A stretch of DNA of 13,644 nt, from assembly GCA_020852775.1 (NCBI GenBank), contig JADZAD010000298.1, forward strand, positions 1 through 13,644, written 5' to 3'. The position numbers and the translations under genes are program-made. This document shows, in pieces, positions 13,226-13,644 of the stretch. The notes under the pieces are model-generated. The model searched no databases and had not been told where the DNA came from. It saw only the letters and a list, made by a program, of their open reading frames with translations. Origin of the DNA: Anaerolineae bacterium (lineage in GTDB: Bacteria; Chloroflexota; Anaerolineae; Aggregatilineales; UBA3940). Each line of letters starts with the position of its first letter. The stretch's first letter is position 1.

Positions 13226-13644
13226 ATGCCGAATCTGGTAACAAGCCTTCTGAATAGCCGGGTACTGGCACTGATCGCCGGCCTCGCAGCCGGTGTGGCT
13301 GTCATCCTGCTGATCCGCGCCGGGCAGATGTGGCGTTCCCGGCGGAGCTACGGATACAGTGTCTACGAAGCGGACGTGCACCGCAAACGGCTTCTCTCGC
13401 TGGGGGGCGCCGGTGTGGTTCTGGCGCTGGTCGCCGGGGCCGTCTACGCCTACTGGCTGGCCCGGCCCGCCGTCGATCAGCAGGCCTCCACTGCGGTACA
13501 GGCAGAGGAGACAGCCTCTATTGAGGGGATGAAGCTCGTCATCCCGAAGCTGGCTGTTGAAACCAGCCTGATTGACGCCCCGGTGGTCGCGCAGCAGTGG
13601 GATGTATCCCGGCTGCGTTACGAAGTGGCCCATCTTGAAGGCAC
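13226..13644 (+). CDS. Sortase-family protein, partial (C-terminus beyond right edge)
   Basis: The frame runs open from ATG 13226 to the edge (139 complete codons). It begins MPNLVTSLLNSRV, with two hydrophobic segments at about residues 13-31 and 57-77 separated by a basic, tyrosine-containing loop (RSRRSYGYSVYEADVHRKR). Then comes KLVIPKLAVETSLIDAPV (102-119), QQWDVSRLRYEVAHLEGT, the start of a sortase barrel as seen in class D/E-like sortases of Gram-positive and Chloroflexota-type bacteria. The catalytic His, Cys and Arg lie beyond the window, so activity cannot be judged. The ribosome site is weak (GGGCGG directly before the ATG). Sortases link surface proteins to the envelope or build pili; the substrate is unknown here. 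Confidence 0.75.
   Translation, partial: MPNLVTSLLNSRVLALIAGLAAGVAVILLIRAGQMWRSRRSYGYSVYEADVHRKRLLSLGGAGVVLALVAGAVYAYWLARPAVDQQASTAVQAEETASIEGMKLVIPKLAVETSLIDAPVVAQQWDVSRLRYEVAHLEG

Noticed and set aside
13208..13633. 141-aa minus-strand open frame opposite the sortase
   Set aside because: It lies entirely antisense to a convincing sortase start and has no recognisable motif; high GC gives long antisense frames.

Overview
The window comes from a high-GC bacterium. Its centrepiece is a LysW-dependent alpha-aminoadipate (AAA) lysine operon on the minus strand, the carrier-protein route known from Thermus/Deinococcus, Chloroflexota and archaea. Together with the partial sortase, the Shine-Dalgarno sites and the sigma70-like promoters, this suggests a bacterium of the Chloroflexota type. 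That assignment is an inference from gene content; no 16S or tRNA gene is present.

Layout. Positions 1-7648 (minus) hold one tightly packed operon, read right to left: lysW (carrier, 58 aa), lysX (ATP-grasp ligase), lysY (reductase), lysZ (kinase), lysJ (aminotransferase), homocitrate synthase, the homoaconitase large and small subunits, and an EamA/DMT permease that runs off the left edge. Most junctions are stop/start overlaps or gaps under 40 nt. Homocitrate synthase and homoaconitase make the early AAA intermediates. LysX attaches AAA to the C-terminal Glu of LysW, LysZ phosphorylates it, LysY reduces it and LysJ transaminates it. Homoisocitrate dehydrogenase and the LysK releasing peptidase are not in the window.

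Positions 7649-8102 (minus) are the operon's control region and the most interesting part of the window. A near-consensus promoter (TTGACA-17-TACTAT) is followed by a short Lys-codon-rich reading frame, an intrinsic terminator with a competing anti-terminator segment, a second Lys-codon-rich reading frame, and a second hairpin just before lysW. I read this as a tandem, lysine-sensing leader-peptide attenuator. The first module fits the classical 1:2 / 2:3 / 3:4 pairing scheme well; the second is less certain.

Positions 8103-9654 (minus) carry a two-gene unit, an FHA-domain protein then an inosine-uridine-type nucleoside hydrolase, with its own -10 box. Positions 9693-10058 (minus) carry a small protein of unknown function, transcribed divergently from the next unit.

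Positions 10110-13142 (plus) are the conserved rpsO-pnp unit (ribosomal protein S15 and polynucleotide phosphorylase). It has a promoter, a leader hairpin, an intergenic terminator-like hairpin, a second pre-pnp hairpin and a strong final terminator. From 13152 a TATAAT box leads into the 5' part of a membrane-anchored sortase gene cut by the right edge.
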